From an uncultured Oscillospiraceae bacterium (GTDB lineage Bacteria > Bacillota > Clostridia > Oscillospirales > Oscillospiraceae): 15,404 nucleotides of DNA. The stretch spans positions 9,259 through 24,662 of the forward strand of contig CAJTYO010000040.1 of the NCBI GenBank assembly GCA_910584045.1, read 5' to 3'. The translations under genes were made by a program, and so were the position numbers. The notes below the pieces were generated by a model that had not been told where the DNA came from, searched no databases, and was given only the letters and a program-made list of their open reading frames with translations. The first letter of the stretch is position 1; every line of letters starts with the position of its first letter. Below, piece by piece: positions 1 to 7,566 of this stretch.

Positions 1-234
1 TTACCACCGCAGCTTAGTCGCGGATTGGCCGTCCGCCTAGAGCTCGACCTTCTTTGTATAAACGTTTCGTCACCGGGCGGCAACCTTAATTTACCACCGC
101 AGCTTAGTCGCGGATTGGCCGTCCGCCTAGAGCTCGACCTTCTTTATATAAACGTTTCGTCACCGGGCGGCAACCTTAATTTACCACCGCAGCTTAGTCC
201 CGGATTGGCCGTCCGCCTAGGACTCGCCCTTCTG
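1..234. repeat. 90-bp tandem repeat, 2.6 copies
   Basis: Unit 1 (1-90) and unit 2 (91-180) differ at one base (G56 versus A146). A third, partial copy runs from 181 to about 234; it has C instead of G at 200 and several changes after 220. The array is cut by the window start, so the true copy number is unknown. The third copy covers the stop codon and last few codons of der (stop at 217-219), and the matching part of each upstream copy also holds the CTAG of that stop. The unit is 30 codons long, so one plus frame stays open by arithmetic; there is no start signal and I do not treat it as a protein. It could be an intergenic minisatellite or the start of a larger array. Function unknown. Confidence 0.9.
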
Positions 235-1539
235 GCGTATCGTCATTTTAATGGGCGTCCCCTCCAGACCGAATACAGTGCGTATTTGATTCTCTAAATA
301 TCTCTGATAGGAGAAGTGAAACAGCCTTGCATCGTTGCAAAAGCAGATAAAGTGAGGGGGTTTCACCCCTGCCTGGGTCATATAATAGATCTTCAGCCGC
401 CTGCCCTTGTCCGTGGGCGGCTGCACCCTGGTCTGTGCGTCCGCCAGCACGGAGTTGAGCATACCGGTGGTAATCCGGGTCGCCGCTTGGTTGTTCACAT
501 ATTGGATGAGCTCGAAGAGCCGCTCCACCCGCTGTCCGGTCATGGCGGAGATGAACAGAACGGGTGCGTAGGTCATATAGCTCAGATCTCGCCGGACCTC
601 TTCCCGCATCTTGTCCATGGTCTTGCCGTCCTTCTCAATGAGGTCCCACTTGTTGACGACAATAATGCTGGCCTTCCCCGCCTCGTGGGCCATGCCGGCC
701 ACCTTGGTATCCTGCTCCGTTACCCCCTCCTGCGCATCGATGAGGATCAGGCACACGTCCGCCCGCTCGATGGCCATCTGGGCCCGCAGAACGCTGTATC
801 GCTCGATGGACTCGTCCACCTTGGATTTCTTCCGCATCCCGGCGGTGTCGATAAAAACGTACTTCCCCGTCTCGTTTTCAAAATAGCTGTCAATGGCATC
901 CCGGGTGGTGCCAGCCATGTCGCTGACGATGGTCCTCTGCTGGCCCAGGATCTTGTTGGTCAGCGAGGACTTCCCCACGTTCGGTTTCCCAATGATCGCC
1001 ACCTGAATCCGGTCGTCCTCTTCCTCGCTGTCTTCCTCCGGCGGGAAGTACTTCACACACTCGTCCAGCAGGTCCCCTGTCCCGTGGCCGTGGACCGCCG
1101 ACACGGCGATGGGATCCCCCAGACCCAGATTGTAAAACTCGTAAAAATCCGGGTTCACCGTCCCGGTGGCGTCCATCTTGTTCACCGCCAGAACGATGGG
1201 CTTGCCGCTTTTTTGCAGCATGTTGGCTACCTCCTGGTCGGAGGCGGTCAAACCCGTCTTGATATCGGTCAGGAACACGATCACGTCTGCGTGGCCGATG
1301 GCCAGCATGGCCTGCTCCCGCATAAAGGTCAGGATTTCGCTGTCGGTCCTCGGCTCGATGCCGCCGGTGTCGATCAGTGTGAATTTCCGTCCGTTCCAGT
1401 CGGACTGACCATAGATTCTGTCCCTTGTTACCCCCGGGGTATCCTCGACAATGGAGAGTCTCTGGCCGATTAACTTGTTGAACAGGGCGGATTTGCCCAC
1501 ATTGGGTCTGCCTACAATGGCAATAATTGGCTTTGGCAT
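217..1539 (-). CDS. der: Ribosome-assembly GTPase Der (EngA)
   Basis: Der is an essential cytoplasmic GTPase with two tandem G domains; it binds the 50S subunit precursor and supports late ribosome assembly. The 440-aa product shows both domains. G domain 1 has GRPNVGKS (10-17), DTGG (57-60) and NKMD (120-123). An acidic linker rich in Glu and Asp lies near 168-176. G domain 2 has GKPNVGKS (184-191), DTAGM (231-235) and NKWD (296-299). The C-terminal KH-like domain has the conserved KPPHF at about 393-397. Length matches the family. I chose the ATG at 1537-1539, rather than an upstream start at 1710, because the protein then begins MPKPIIAIVG like other Der proteins and AAGGAG (1549-1554, minus strand) lies 9 nt upstream. 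The upstream neighbour on the same strand is the DUF512 gene, 136 bp away, and probably cotranscribed. The 3' end runs into the 90-bp repeat array. Confidence 0.97.
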   Translation of the reverse strand: MPKPIIAIVGRPNVGKSALFNKLIGQRLSIVEDTPGVTRDRIYGQSDWNGRKFTLIDTGGIEPRTDSEILTFMREQAMLAIGHADVIVFLTDIKTGLTASDQEVANMLQKSGKPIVLAVNKMDATGTVNPDFYEFYNLGLGDPIAVSAVHGHGTGDLLDECVKYFPPEEDSEEEDDRIQVAIIGKPNVGKSSLTNKILGQQRTIVSDMAGTTRDAIDSYFENETGKYVFIDTAGMRKKSKVDESIERYSVLRAQMAIERADVCLILIDAQEGVTEQDTKVAGMAHEAGKASIIVVNKWDLIEKDGKTMDKMREEVRRDLSYMTYAPVLFISAMTGQRVERLFELIQYVNNQAATRITTGMLNSVLADAQTRVQPPTDKGRRLKIYYMTQAGVKPPHFICFCNDARLFHFSYQRYLENQIRTVFGLEGTPIKMTIRQKGES

Positions 1540-1557
1540 GGTTTTTGGCTCCTTCCT

Positions 1558-1574
1558 CGCGCCCTTCAGGCGCG
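1558..1574 (-). promoter_or_regulatory. Small hairpin just upstream of the der ribosome binding site
   Basis: A perfect 6-bp inverted repeat, CGCGCC/GGCGCG with a 5-nt loop, ends 3 nt before the AAGGAG of der. In the DUF512-der transcript it would form a stable stem beside the ribosome binding site. It could affect der translation or message stability. No U-tract follows, so it is not an intrinsic terminator. The role is inference only. Confidence 0.35.
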
Positions 1575-1653
1575 GGGGAATTGTTTCTGATTTGGAAAGT
1601 CCCCGCCGGGGCGGGGCGCGTCCCTCATGCTGGAACTGCAGTAAAATGTGGAA

Positions 1654-1669
1654 TGCTCCACGTGGAACG
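1654..1669. other. parS-like palindrome
   Basis: The 16-mer TGCTCCACGTGGAACG is centred on CACGTG (1659-1664). It matches the canonical ParB site TGTTTCACGTGAAACA at 12 of 16 positions, and the symmetrical form TGTTCCACGTGGAACA at 14 of 16. It lies between the DUF512 gene and der. It may be a ParB/Noc-type binding site or only a chance palindrome; no parA/parB genes are in the window. Confidence 0.35.
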
Positions 1670-1675
1670 TTTGTT

Positions 1676-2974
1676 TTACTTTCGTCCAAGCATAGCGTCC
1701 AGCAGGTCAAATCCGTCCTGCTCCACCACCGTCACCGGGACGTTCAGCGCCCGCTCCACGTCGCCCACCCGCAGGTCGTCCAAAAACACGTCCCCCCCGT
1801 GGCGCAGCATGTTCACTGGAATCAGCAGCCGCTCTCCCAGATCCCGTCCCTGCAGCTGGTCGATGAGGTCCTCCCCGGTGATCAGACCAGCCACGTCGAT
1901 GGAACGACCGAAAAAGTTGTTCTCAATGGCGATCACCTGTCCGCATACGCCGGTTTTCTCCCTGGCCATATCCGACAGCTTTTGGAGGAAGGGCCTGGCG
2001 GCGGTCCCTGTGGCGATGGTGTAGGGCGCGGCCTCCGCCGCCCCGTCCTCCAGCCGCAGTCCCGCCTCGAACTCCGTTATCAGACTGCGCAGCATCCCCA
2101 CGCCGTTCTCAATCTGTACGTAGTCCTCATAGTACTCCTCCTCTGGCAGCTCCCTCTCCGCCCGCAGAAACAGCTCGTCGGAGCAGTAGAACATCCGGGA
2201 CCCGTACTGCTCCAGGCACCTCTGCCCGAAATTGTCCACCTGATCGATGACCTGCCCCGCTGTTTCCCGGTCCACGCCCCGAAGCTTCGAGAGCCCCTCC
2301 CGGAATTTCGTCAGCCCCACCGGCACCACCGAGCAGCTGGCGAAACCCCAGGCCGCCATGTCCTCCATGGTCCGCTGCAGCTGTGCCCCGTCGTTGTACC
2401 CGGGGCACAGCACGATCTGTCCGTTCATCACGATCCCCGCCTGACCAAACCTCCGCATGATCTCCAGGCTCTCGCCTCCCGCCCTGTTCCCCAGCAGCAC
2501 GCTGCGCAGCCGCGCATCCGTGGCGTGGACGGATACGTTGATGGGGCTGACGCGCAGATCGATGATCCGCCGCACCTCCCGGGGGGAGAGGTTGGTGAGG
2601 GTGATATAGTTCCCCATGAGGAAGCTCAGCCGAGCGTCGTCGTCTTTGAAATACAGCGTGTCCCGGCACCCCGGGGCCATCTGGTCCACGAAACAGAACA
2701 GGCAGTGGTTAGAGCAGGGCCGGGGCTCGTCCATGAGGTAGGTCTGAAAGTTCAGCCCCAGCTCCTGCGCCTCCGGCTTTTTCACCTGCACCATCCGCCG
2801 CCCGCCTCCGGGAGCCTCCAGCTCCAGCACCGGATCCGCGTCATAGCCGAAGAAGCGGTAGTCCAGCACGTCCTCCACAGGATGTCCCCCGATGGAGAGA
2901 AGCCGCTCTCCCGCGCGGACCCCGGCCCGCTCCGCCGGAGAGCGTCGGTCAATGGATGTGATAACGGTACTCAT
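1676..2974 (-). CDS. DUF512 family radical-SAM/PDZ protein
   Basis: This 432-aa protein belongs to the PDZ plus radical-SAM plus DUF512 family found in Clostridia and cyanobacteria, whose reaction is not established. Residues 1-60 look like a PDZ-like domain (ITSIDRRSPAERAG, AGERLLSIGG). The radical-SAM cluster motif CX3CX2C is at C87, C91 and C94 (CSNHCLFC), followed by FVDQM and then LTNLSP near 126-131, all typical of the family. The C-terminal half (GTAARPFL and later) fits DUF512. A 4Fe-4S cluster and S-adenosylmethionine binding are expected from the cysteine motif. The ATG at 2972-2974 has GGAGG 4 nt upstream and a consensus promoter (3010-3038) ahead of it. The gene is first in a likely operon with der, an arrangement I recall as common in Clostridia; a link to ribosome assembly would be speculation. 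Confidence 0.9.
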   Translation of the reverse strand: MSTVITSIDRRSPAERAGVRAGERLLSIGGHPVEDVLDYRFFGYDADPVLELEAPGGGRRMVQVKKPEAQELGLNFQTYLMDEPRPCSNHCLFCFVDQMAPGCRDTLYFKDDDARLSFLMGNYITLTNLSPREVRRIIDLRVSPINVSVHATDARLRSVLLGNRAGGESLEIMRRFGQAGIVMNGQIVLCPGYNDGAQLQRTMEDMAAWGFASCSVVPVGLTKFREGLSKLRGVDRETAGQVIDQVDNFGQRCLEQYGSRMFYCSDELFLRAERELPEEEYYEDYVQIENGVGMLRSLITEFEAGLRLEDGAAEAAPYTIATGTAARPFLQKLSDMAREKTGVCGQVIAIENNFFGRSIDVAGLITGEDLIDQLQGRDLGERLLIPVNMLRHGGDVFLDDLRVGDVERALNVPVTVVEQDGFDLLDAMLGRK

Positions 2975-3009
2975 AGCGCCTCCCGGAAGATTTTTCTGAT
3001 TTGTTTATG

Positions 3010-3038
3010 AGTATACTGTAAATTGTCCCCTATTTCAA
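3010..3038 (-). promoter_or_regulatory. Sigma-A promoter for the DUF512-der operon
   Basis: Read on the minus strand, TTGAAA (3033-3038) and TATACT (3010-3015) are separated by 17 bp. This predicts transcription starting near 3003, about 30 nt ahead of the DUF512 start codon. Both hexamers are close to consensus. Confidence 0.8.
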
Positions 3039-3103
3039 GAGGAAAAGTCGTGGGAAATCCTCCGAAAGCCGCGGATTTTTCGGCTATTTTTCCGGGAAAG
3101 GTC

Positions 3104-3132
3104 TTGCCAAAGCGCCGGGTTTATGCTATAAA
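3104..3132 (+). promoter_or_regulatory. Sigma-A promoter for pheST
   Basis: TTGCCA (3104-3109) and TATAAA (3127-3132) are separated by 17 bp. The predicted start near 3139 lies at the beginning of the T-box leader. The promoter is divergent from the DUF512-der promoter, with about 65 bp between the two -35 elements. Confidence 0.75.
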
Positions 3133-3138
3133 AGAAGA

Positions 3139-3379
3139 AGCCAAATGCGAGGAACGGGAAAATAGCGATTTCGCGCAGCCAGAGAGAGGGGCGGCCACCG
3201 GCTGCAAGCCGTCCCGGCGCGCGCCGCTTGGTTCGCCCGGGAGCGGCCTGCGAGAGCAGGACGGAGGCCCACCGTTACAAGGGTTTTTAAGTGCGCGCCT
3301 TTGGGCGCGAATGCGGGTGGTACCGCGGAGGGTGTGGCCTTTCGTCCCAGTTGTCAGGGGACGGAGGGTTTTCTTTTTT
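3139..3379 (+). ncRNA. T-box riboswitch leader (phenylalanine)
   Basis: T-box leaders bind uncharged tRNA and stop premature termination when the cognate amino acid is scarce. The conserved T-box core TGGTACCGCG is at 3318-3327. A GC-rich stem (CGCGCC/GGCGCG, 3294-3309) precedes it, as stem III does in other T-boxes, and an intrinsic terminator follows. In the stem I region there is an AGAGAG stretch (about 3181-3188) and GGCTGCAAGCC (about 3200-3210). The likely specifier codon is UUC (Phe) at 3232-3234, just before GCCCGGGAGC. This fits the downstream pheS-pheT genes. The exact 5' end comes from the promoter position and is approximate. Confidence 0.9.
3338..3379 (+). terminator. T-box regulated terminator
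   Basis: The arms CCTTTCGTCCC (3338-3348) and GGGACGGAGGG (3358-3368) pair with two G-U wobbles and are followed by TTTTCTTTTTT. The stem begins just after the T-box core and excludes the antiterminator fold, the standard arrangement for a transcriptional T-box. Confidence 0.9.
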
Positions 3380-3470
3380 CTGATAAACCCGAATTGACTG
3401 CATACTGCCGCTATGCATCAAGGACTGTTCAATTTTCAAAAACTACAAAAAGCAGCAAGGAGTTTTTAAC

Positions 3471-4496
3471 ATGAAAGACCAATTAGCAAAAATCCGCGCC
3501 GAGGCGCTCTCCGCCTTCGAGAGCGCAAAGGACGCCGACCGGCTGGACGAGCTGCGGGTGAAATACCTGGGCAAGAAGGGCGAGCTGACCGGCGTGCTGA
3601 AAATGATGGGCAAGCTCTCCCCGGAGGAGCGCCCCGTCATGGGCCAGCTGGCCAACGACGTGCGCGCCGCCCTGGAGCGGGCCCTGGAGGACAGCTCCAA
3701 ACGTCTGGAGGCTGCCGCTCTGGCGCTGCGGCTGAAGGCCGAGGCCGTGGACGTGACCATCCCCGGCGAGGCTGTCGCCGTGGGCCGCCAGCACCCCATG
3801 AACATCGCCCTGGACGAGCTGAAGGACATCTTTATCGGCATGGGCTTCACCGTCATGGACGGGCCGGAGGTGGAGCTGGCGGAGCTGAACTTCGACCGCC
3901 TCAACGCCGGGGAGGGCCATCCCAGCCGGGACTGGTCCGACACCTTCTATTTTGACACGGACAGCCGGGTGATGCTGCGCAGCCAGACCAGCCCCATGCA
4001 GGTTCGGGCTATGGACACCATGCCCCTGCCCATCCGCATCGTGGCCCCCGGCCGGGTGTACCGCAAGGACGAGGTGGACGCCACCCACTCCCCCATGTTC
4101 CACCAGGTGGAGGGCATGGTCATCGACAAGGACGTGACCATGGCGGACCTGAAGGGTACGCTGAACGCCGTGGCGGAGAAGCTCTTCGGCCAGGGCACTG
4201 TCACCCGCTTCCGCCCCCACCATTTCCCCTTCACCGAGCCCAGCTGCGAGATGGACATCCAGTGCCACAAGTGCGGCGGCGCAGGATGCCCCACCTGCAA
4301 AGGGGAGGGCTGGATCGAGCTGCTGGGGGCAGGGATGGTCCACCCCCGGGTGCTGGAGATGAGCGGCATCGATCCGGAGGTATACTCCGGCTGGGCCTTC
4401 GGCATGGGCCTGGAGCGCACGGCCCTGCGCCGGTTTAAGATCGACGACCTGCGCCTTATTTTCGAAAACGACGTGCGGTTTTTGGAGCAGTTCTAA
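3471..4496 (+). CDS. pheS: Phenylalanyl-tRNA synthetase alpha subunit
   Basis: PheS is the catalytic subunit of the heterotetrameric (alpha2-beta2) class II enzyme that charges tRNA-Phe with phenylalanine. The 341-aa product has the N-terminal coiled-coil arm (about 1-90), GRQHPMN (105-111), motif 2 around MFHQVEG (209-215), FPFTEPS (252-258) and motif 3 GWAFGMGLERTALRR (307-321). A four-cysteine segment (C265, C268, C273, C276) lies before GWIELLGAGMVHP, a pattern seen in Firmicute PheS proteins. Length is normal. The ATG has AAGGAG (3457-3462) 8 nt upstream. Expression is set by the T-box leader in front. pheT follows after 128 bp, a wider gap than usual for this pair. Confidence 0.98.
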   Translation: MKDQLAKIRAEALSAFESAKDADRLDELRVKYLGKKGELTGVLKMMGKLSPEERPVMGQLANDVRAALERALEDSSKRLEAAALALRLKAEAVDVTIPGEAVAVGRQHPMNIALDELKDIFIGMGFTVMDGPEVELAELNFDRLNAGEGHPSRDWSDTFYFDTDSRVMLRSQTSPMQVRAMDTMPLPIRIVAPGRVYRKDEVDATHSPMFHQVEGMVIDKDVTMADLKGTLNAVAEKLFGQGTVTRFRPHHFPFTEPSCEMDIQCHKCGGAGCPTCKGEGWIELLGAGMVHPRVLEMSGIDPEVYSGWAFGMGLERTALRRFKIDDLRLIFENDVRFLEQF

Positions 4497-4524
4497 TAAG
4501 GAAAAACGCATCGCGCCAATAAAA

Positions 4525-4600
4525 TTTAGGGCCGCCCTTTTTAAAGGGCGGTGGATCCAGGGCAAGGCTCTGGTGGGGTTGGGTGAAGCCCAACACTCTT
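4525..4600. repeat. Hairpin-rich intergenic element between pheS and pheT
   Basis: The 128-bp gap contains a near-perfect palindrome CCGCCCTTT/AAAGGGCGG (4532-4551), a weak CCAG/CTGG stem (about 4557-4573) and GTTGGG/CCCAAC (4578-4594). None has a U-tract, so read-through into pheT is expected. The layout resembles REP-like or MITE-like intergenic repeats of Oscillospiraceae genomes, though no second copy is in this window. It could also act as an RNA-processing or stability signal between the two coding regions. Confidence 0.5.
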
Positions 4601-4624
4601 TCCGTAATAAAGGAGTTAGAATAG

Positions 4625-7348
4625 ATGAAATTAAGCAGAAAATGGCTCAGCGAATTTGTCTCCGCTAGGGCCAATGATAAGGATTTTGCCGAGGCTATGA
4701 CCCTCTCCGGCTCCAAGGTGGAGACCACCGATGACCTGGGGGCGGAGATTCGAAACGTGGTGGTTGGCCGCATTGCAAAGATGGAGCGCCACCCGGACAG
4801 CGACCACATGTGGGTCTGCCGGCTGGACGTGGGCCGGGACGAGCCCGTCCAGATCGTCACCGGTGCCTGGAACATCCACGAGGGCGACATGGTGCCCGTG
4901 GCTCTGCACAAGTCCATCCTCCCCGGGGGGAAGAAGATCGAGAAGGGCAAGCTGCGGGGCGTGCTCTCCAACGGGATGCTCTGCTCCCTCAGCGAGCTGG
5001 GTTTGGACGAGCGGGATTTTCCCTACGCCGTCATTACCGCCGCCGCCCTGCTGAACGACTATAAGCCCATTGACCCTGAAAAGCGCTCCATTCCGGAAGA
5101 CATCCAGCCGGGACATAAGATTTTCGGGCCGGTGACGGCGGCGCGGGTCGAGACGGTAGAAGCCGCTGAAGGCGGCGCGTGGACCTGTAAGCTCTCCTAT
5201 GCGGAACCGGACGGCCCCAGCGGCGCAATCGTAAAAACCTCCTGCCAGAACGTCCACGAGGGCGACATAGTGGCGTTCAACACCATGTCCGGCGCCATCT
5301 GCACCCTGGCAGATCTCCACGCCGAGCAGCGGGAGTTTCCCCACTGCATCCCCGACGGCATCTTTGTCCTCCACGAGGAGGGCGTGAAGCCCGGCGACGA
5401 CATCCGGCCCGTTATCAACGCCGACGACCATGTGGTGGAGTTCGAGATCACCCCTAACCGCCCCGACTGCCTATCCGTCATCGGGCTGGCCCGGGAGGTG
5501 TCCGCCACCTTCGGCACGCCCCTCACCCTCCACGAGCCGGTGGTGAAGGGCGGCGGCCCCGGTAACCTGACGGAGCTTCTGGACGTGGAGACCCCGGACC
5601 CGGACCTCTGCCCCCGGTACACCGCCCGGATGGTCAGAAACGTGAAGATCGGCCCCTCCCCCAAGTGGATGCGGGAGCGCCTGCGGAGCATGGGCGTGCG
5701 GCCCATCAACAACATTGTCGATATTACCAACTACGTTATGCTGGAGTACGGCCAGCCCATGCACGCCTTTGATTACCGCTATGTCAAGGGTGGAAAGATC
5801 GTCGTACGCCGGGCGCAGGAGGGCGAGGAGCTGACCACCCTGGACGGAAACGTGCGGAAGCTGACGGCCAACATGCTGGTCATCGCCGACGAGACCCGGG
5901 CCGTGGGTCTTGCGGGCATCATGGGCGGCGAGAACAGTGAGATTGTTGCAGACACGACGGATGTGGTGTTTGAGTCCGCCAATTTTGACGGCACCTGTAT
6001 CCGCAAGGCCGCCCTGGCCCTGGGGATGCGCACCGAGGCGTCCGCCAAGTTTGAGAAGGGGCTCGATCCCCTGAACACCCTGCCCGCTGTCAACCGCGCC
6101 TGCGAGCTGGTGGAACTGCTGGGGGCCGGCGAGGTGATGGACGGCGTGATTGACGTACTCAACCACGTGCCTCAGCCCCGGACCATCACCATGGACCCGG
6201 CCCGGGTCAACGCCCTGCTGGGTACGGACATCGACGCGGCAGACATGTATCAGTATCTGGAGCGGGTGGAAATCCTCACCGAGAACCACGATTTCCCCAA
6301 CGGTCCCGCTCAGGTGTCCATCCCCTCCTGGCGCGGCGACGTGGAGGGCATTGCGGACCTGGCGGAGGAGGTGGCCCGGTTCCACGGATACAACAACATC
6401 CCCTGTACCCTCCAGCGAGGCGAGACAACCCAGGGCGGCTACTCCCCCGTACAGCAGGCGGAGCGCCGCCTGGGGGCGGTATGCCGGGCCTGCGGGTACA
6501 GTGAGATCATCACCTATTCCTTCATCTCCCCGGCCTGCTACGACAAGATCGGTTGGGCCGGCGACGAGCCCCTGCGCAATTCTTTGAAGATTCTGAACCC
6601 ACTGGGGGAGGACACCTCCATCATGCGCACCACCACACTGCCCTCCATGCTGGAGATCCTGGCCCGGAACTACAGTTACCGCAACAAGAGCGCCCGGCTG
6701 TATGAGATCGGACGCATTTATCTCCCCGGCGGGCCCGACGGGCTGGCCAACGAGCCGAGAATGCTGACCCTGGGCGCCTACGGCGAGAGGTACGACTTCT
6801 TCACCATGAAGGGGGCCGTGGAGGCCCTGCTGCGGGAGCTGCGGATGGAGGATGTAACCTTTACCGCCTGCCAGTCGGACCCCTCCTATCACCCGGGCCG
6901 CTGCGCCGGGGTGTATGCGGGGGAGAAGCTGCTGGGCGTCATGGGCCAGATACATCCCGCCGTGACGGCCAACTACGGCGTGGACTGCGAGCTGTACTGC
7001 GCGGAGCTGAGCTTTGAGGCGCTGCTGGAGGCTCAGGGCCCCGGTGCGGAGTACACGCCGCTGCCCCGCTTCCCGGCGGTGAGCCGGGACATCGCGGTGG
7101 TGTGCCGGGAGGAGATCACGGTGGGTGCGCTGGAGGTTTGCATCCGCCGGGCCGGCGGGAAGCTGCTGCGGAGCGTGGAGCTGTTCGACGTGTACAGGGG
7201 CAAGGGCGTGGCCGAGGGCAGCAAGAGCGTGGCCTTCAGCCTGACCCTCCGCTCCGACGAGCGCAGCATCACCGCCGCCGAGGCGGACGAGGAGATCAAG
7301 GATGTCCTCTCCGCCCTGGAGAAGGAGTTGGGTGCGGTGCTTCGTTAA
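4625..7348 (+). CDS. pheT: Phenylalanyl-tRNA synthetase beta subunit, with an N-terminal duplication
   Basis: PheT binds tRNA-Phe, carries the editing site and pairs with PheS. The 907-aa protein shows the family's domains in order: N-terminal B1 region, OB-fold tRNA-binding domain (HPDSDHMWVCRLDVG from 56), B3/B4 editing region (EITPNRPDCLSVIGLARE from 274), B5 domain (about 570-640), catalytic-like core, and C-terminal FDX-ACB anticodon-binding domain (LPRFPAVSRDIAVV to the end). The usual length is about 800. The extra ~106 residues lie between FPYAV (132-136) and DGIFVL (244-249). They look like a diverged copy of the OB region: WTCKLSY (186-192) and QNVHEGDIVAFN (208-219) echo WVCRLDV and WNIHEGDMVPVA, and FPHCI (238-242) echoes FPYAV. 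The ATG has AAAGGAG (4609-4615) 9 nt upstream. The gene is the last of the T-box operon. Confidence 0.97.
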   Translation: MKLSRKWLSEFVSARANDKDFAEAMTLSGSKVETTDDLGAEIRNVVVGRIAKMERHPDSDHMWVCRLDVGRDEPVQIVTGAWNIHEGDMVPVALHKSILPGGKKIEKGKLRGVLSNGMLCSLSELGLDERDFPYAVITAAALLNDYKPIDPEKRSIPEDIQPGHKIFGPVTAARVETVEAAEGGAWTCKLSYAEPDGPSGAIVKTSCQNVHEGDIVAFNTMSGAICTLADLHAEQREFPHCIPDGIFVLHEEGVKPGDDIRPVINADDHVVEFEITPNRPDCLSVIGLAREVSATFGTPLTLHEPVVKGGGPGNLTELLDVETPDPDLCPRYTARMVRNVKIGPSPKWMRERLRSMGVRPINNIVDITNYVMLEYGQPMHAFDYRYVKGGKIVVRRAQEGEELTTLDGNVRKLTANMLVIADETRAVGLAGIMGGENSEIVADTTDVVFESANFDGTCIRKAALALGMRTEASAKFEKGLDPLNTLPAVNRACELVELLGAGEVMDGVIDVLNHVPQPRTITMDPARVNALLGTDIDAADMYQYLERVEILTENHDFPNGPAQVSIPSWRGDVEGIADLAEEVARFHGYNNIPCTLQRGETTQGGYSPVQQAERRLGAVCRACGYSEIITYSFISPACYDKIGWAGDEPLRNSLKILNPLGEDTSIMRTTTLPSMLEILARNYSYRNKSARLYEIGRIYLPGGPDGLANEPRMLTLGAYGERYDFFTMKGAVEALLRELRMEDVTFTACQSDPSYHPGRCAGVYAGEKLLGVMGQIHPAVTANYGVDCELYCAELSFEALLEAQGPGAEYTPLPRFPAVSRDIAVVCREEITVGALEVCIRRAGGKLLRSVELFDVYRGKGVAEGSKSVAFSLTLRSDERSITAAEADEEIKDVLSALEKELGAVLR

Positions 7349-7364
7349 ATTTTCTATTCAATAG

Positions 7365-7400
7365 GACCGCCCCGCTGTTCCCAGGAACAGCGGGGCGGTC
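7365..7400 (+). terminator. Strong hairpin after pheT
   Basis: A perfect inverted repeat has 17-nt arms (7365-7381 and 7384-7400) and begins 16 bp after the pheT stop. It lacks a clear U-tract on the plus strand. It probably ends or protects the pheST message; an A/T-rich stretch lies on its left side, so it could also act on minus-strand transcripts. Confidence 0.65.
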
Positions 7401-7437
7401 GTGCGGTCAGCTCAGTTCGATACTTTAACCTCGAGAC

Positions 7438-7536
7438 GAAAATCAATGCCGTTCCAGAATTTACGCCCGTCTCGGTTTTAAGCTGCCATGGACGATAGTA
7501 TGGCTCTCCTATTTTGGAAATCGTGCAGACAATTTG
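7438..7536 (-). pseudogene. Possible fragment of a trypsin/DegP-like protease
   Basis: One minus-strand frame reads IVCTISKIGEPYYRPWQLK followed by TGVNSGTALIF. This recalls the N-terminal part of HtrA/Deg-type proteases (V.I.T...PWQ....GSG..I), but the catalytic part is absent. The stretch follows the transposase remnant in the same open frame. The match is short and from memory, so it may be chance. Nothing else is recognisable between 7401 and 7566. Confidence 0.2.
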
Positions 7537-7566
7537 GCAATAACCGGGGCACGGAAATCCATTTTC

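Noticed and set aside
1..234. Possible CRISPR array
   Set aside because: The units are directly tandem and almost identical over all 90 bp. There are no unique spacers and no cas genes.
25..297. Plus-strand open frame through the tandem repeats
   Set aside because: It is open only because the unit is 90 bp, a multiple of three. It lacks a ribosome binding site and ends inside der on the other strand.
316..1473. Long plus-strand open frame opposite der
   Set aside because: The minus strand of this interval encodes a complete Der with all GTPase motifs. The plus frame has the low-complexity look of a shadow of a GC-rich gene.
3023..3397. Plus-strand open frame in the pheS leader
   Set aside because: The interval holds two promoters and a T-box with its terminator. 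The frame would run through these RNA elements.
3483..4565. Long minus-strand frame opposite pheS
   Set aside because: PheS on the plus strand is complete and in place. The minus frame is rich in His, Gly and Val as expected from reverse reading.
5471..6955. Long minus-strand frame opposite pheT
   Set aside because: It is a shadow of pheT; no motifs and no start signal.
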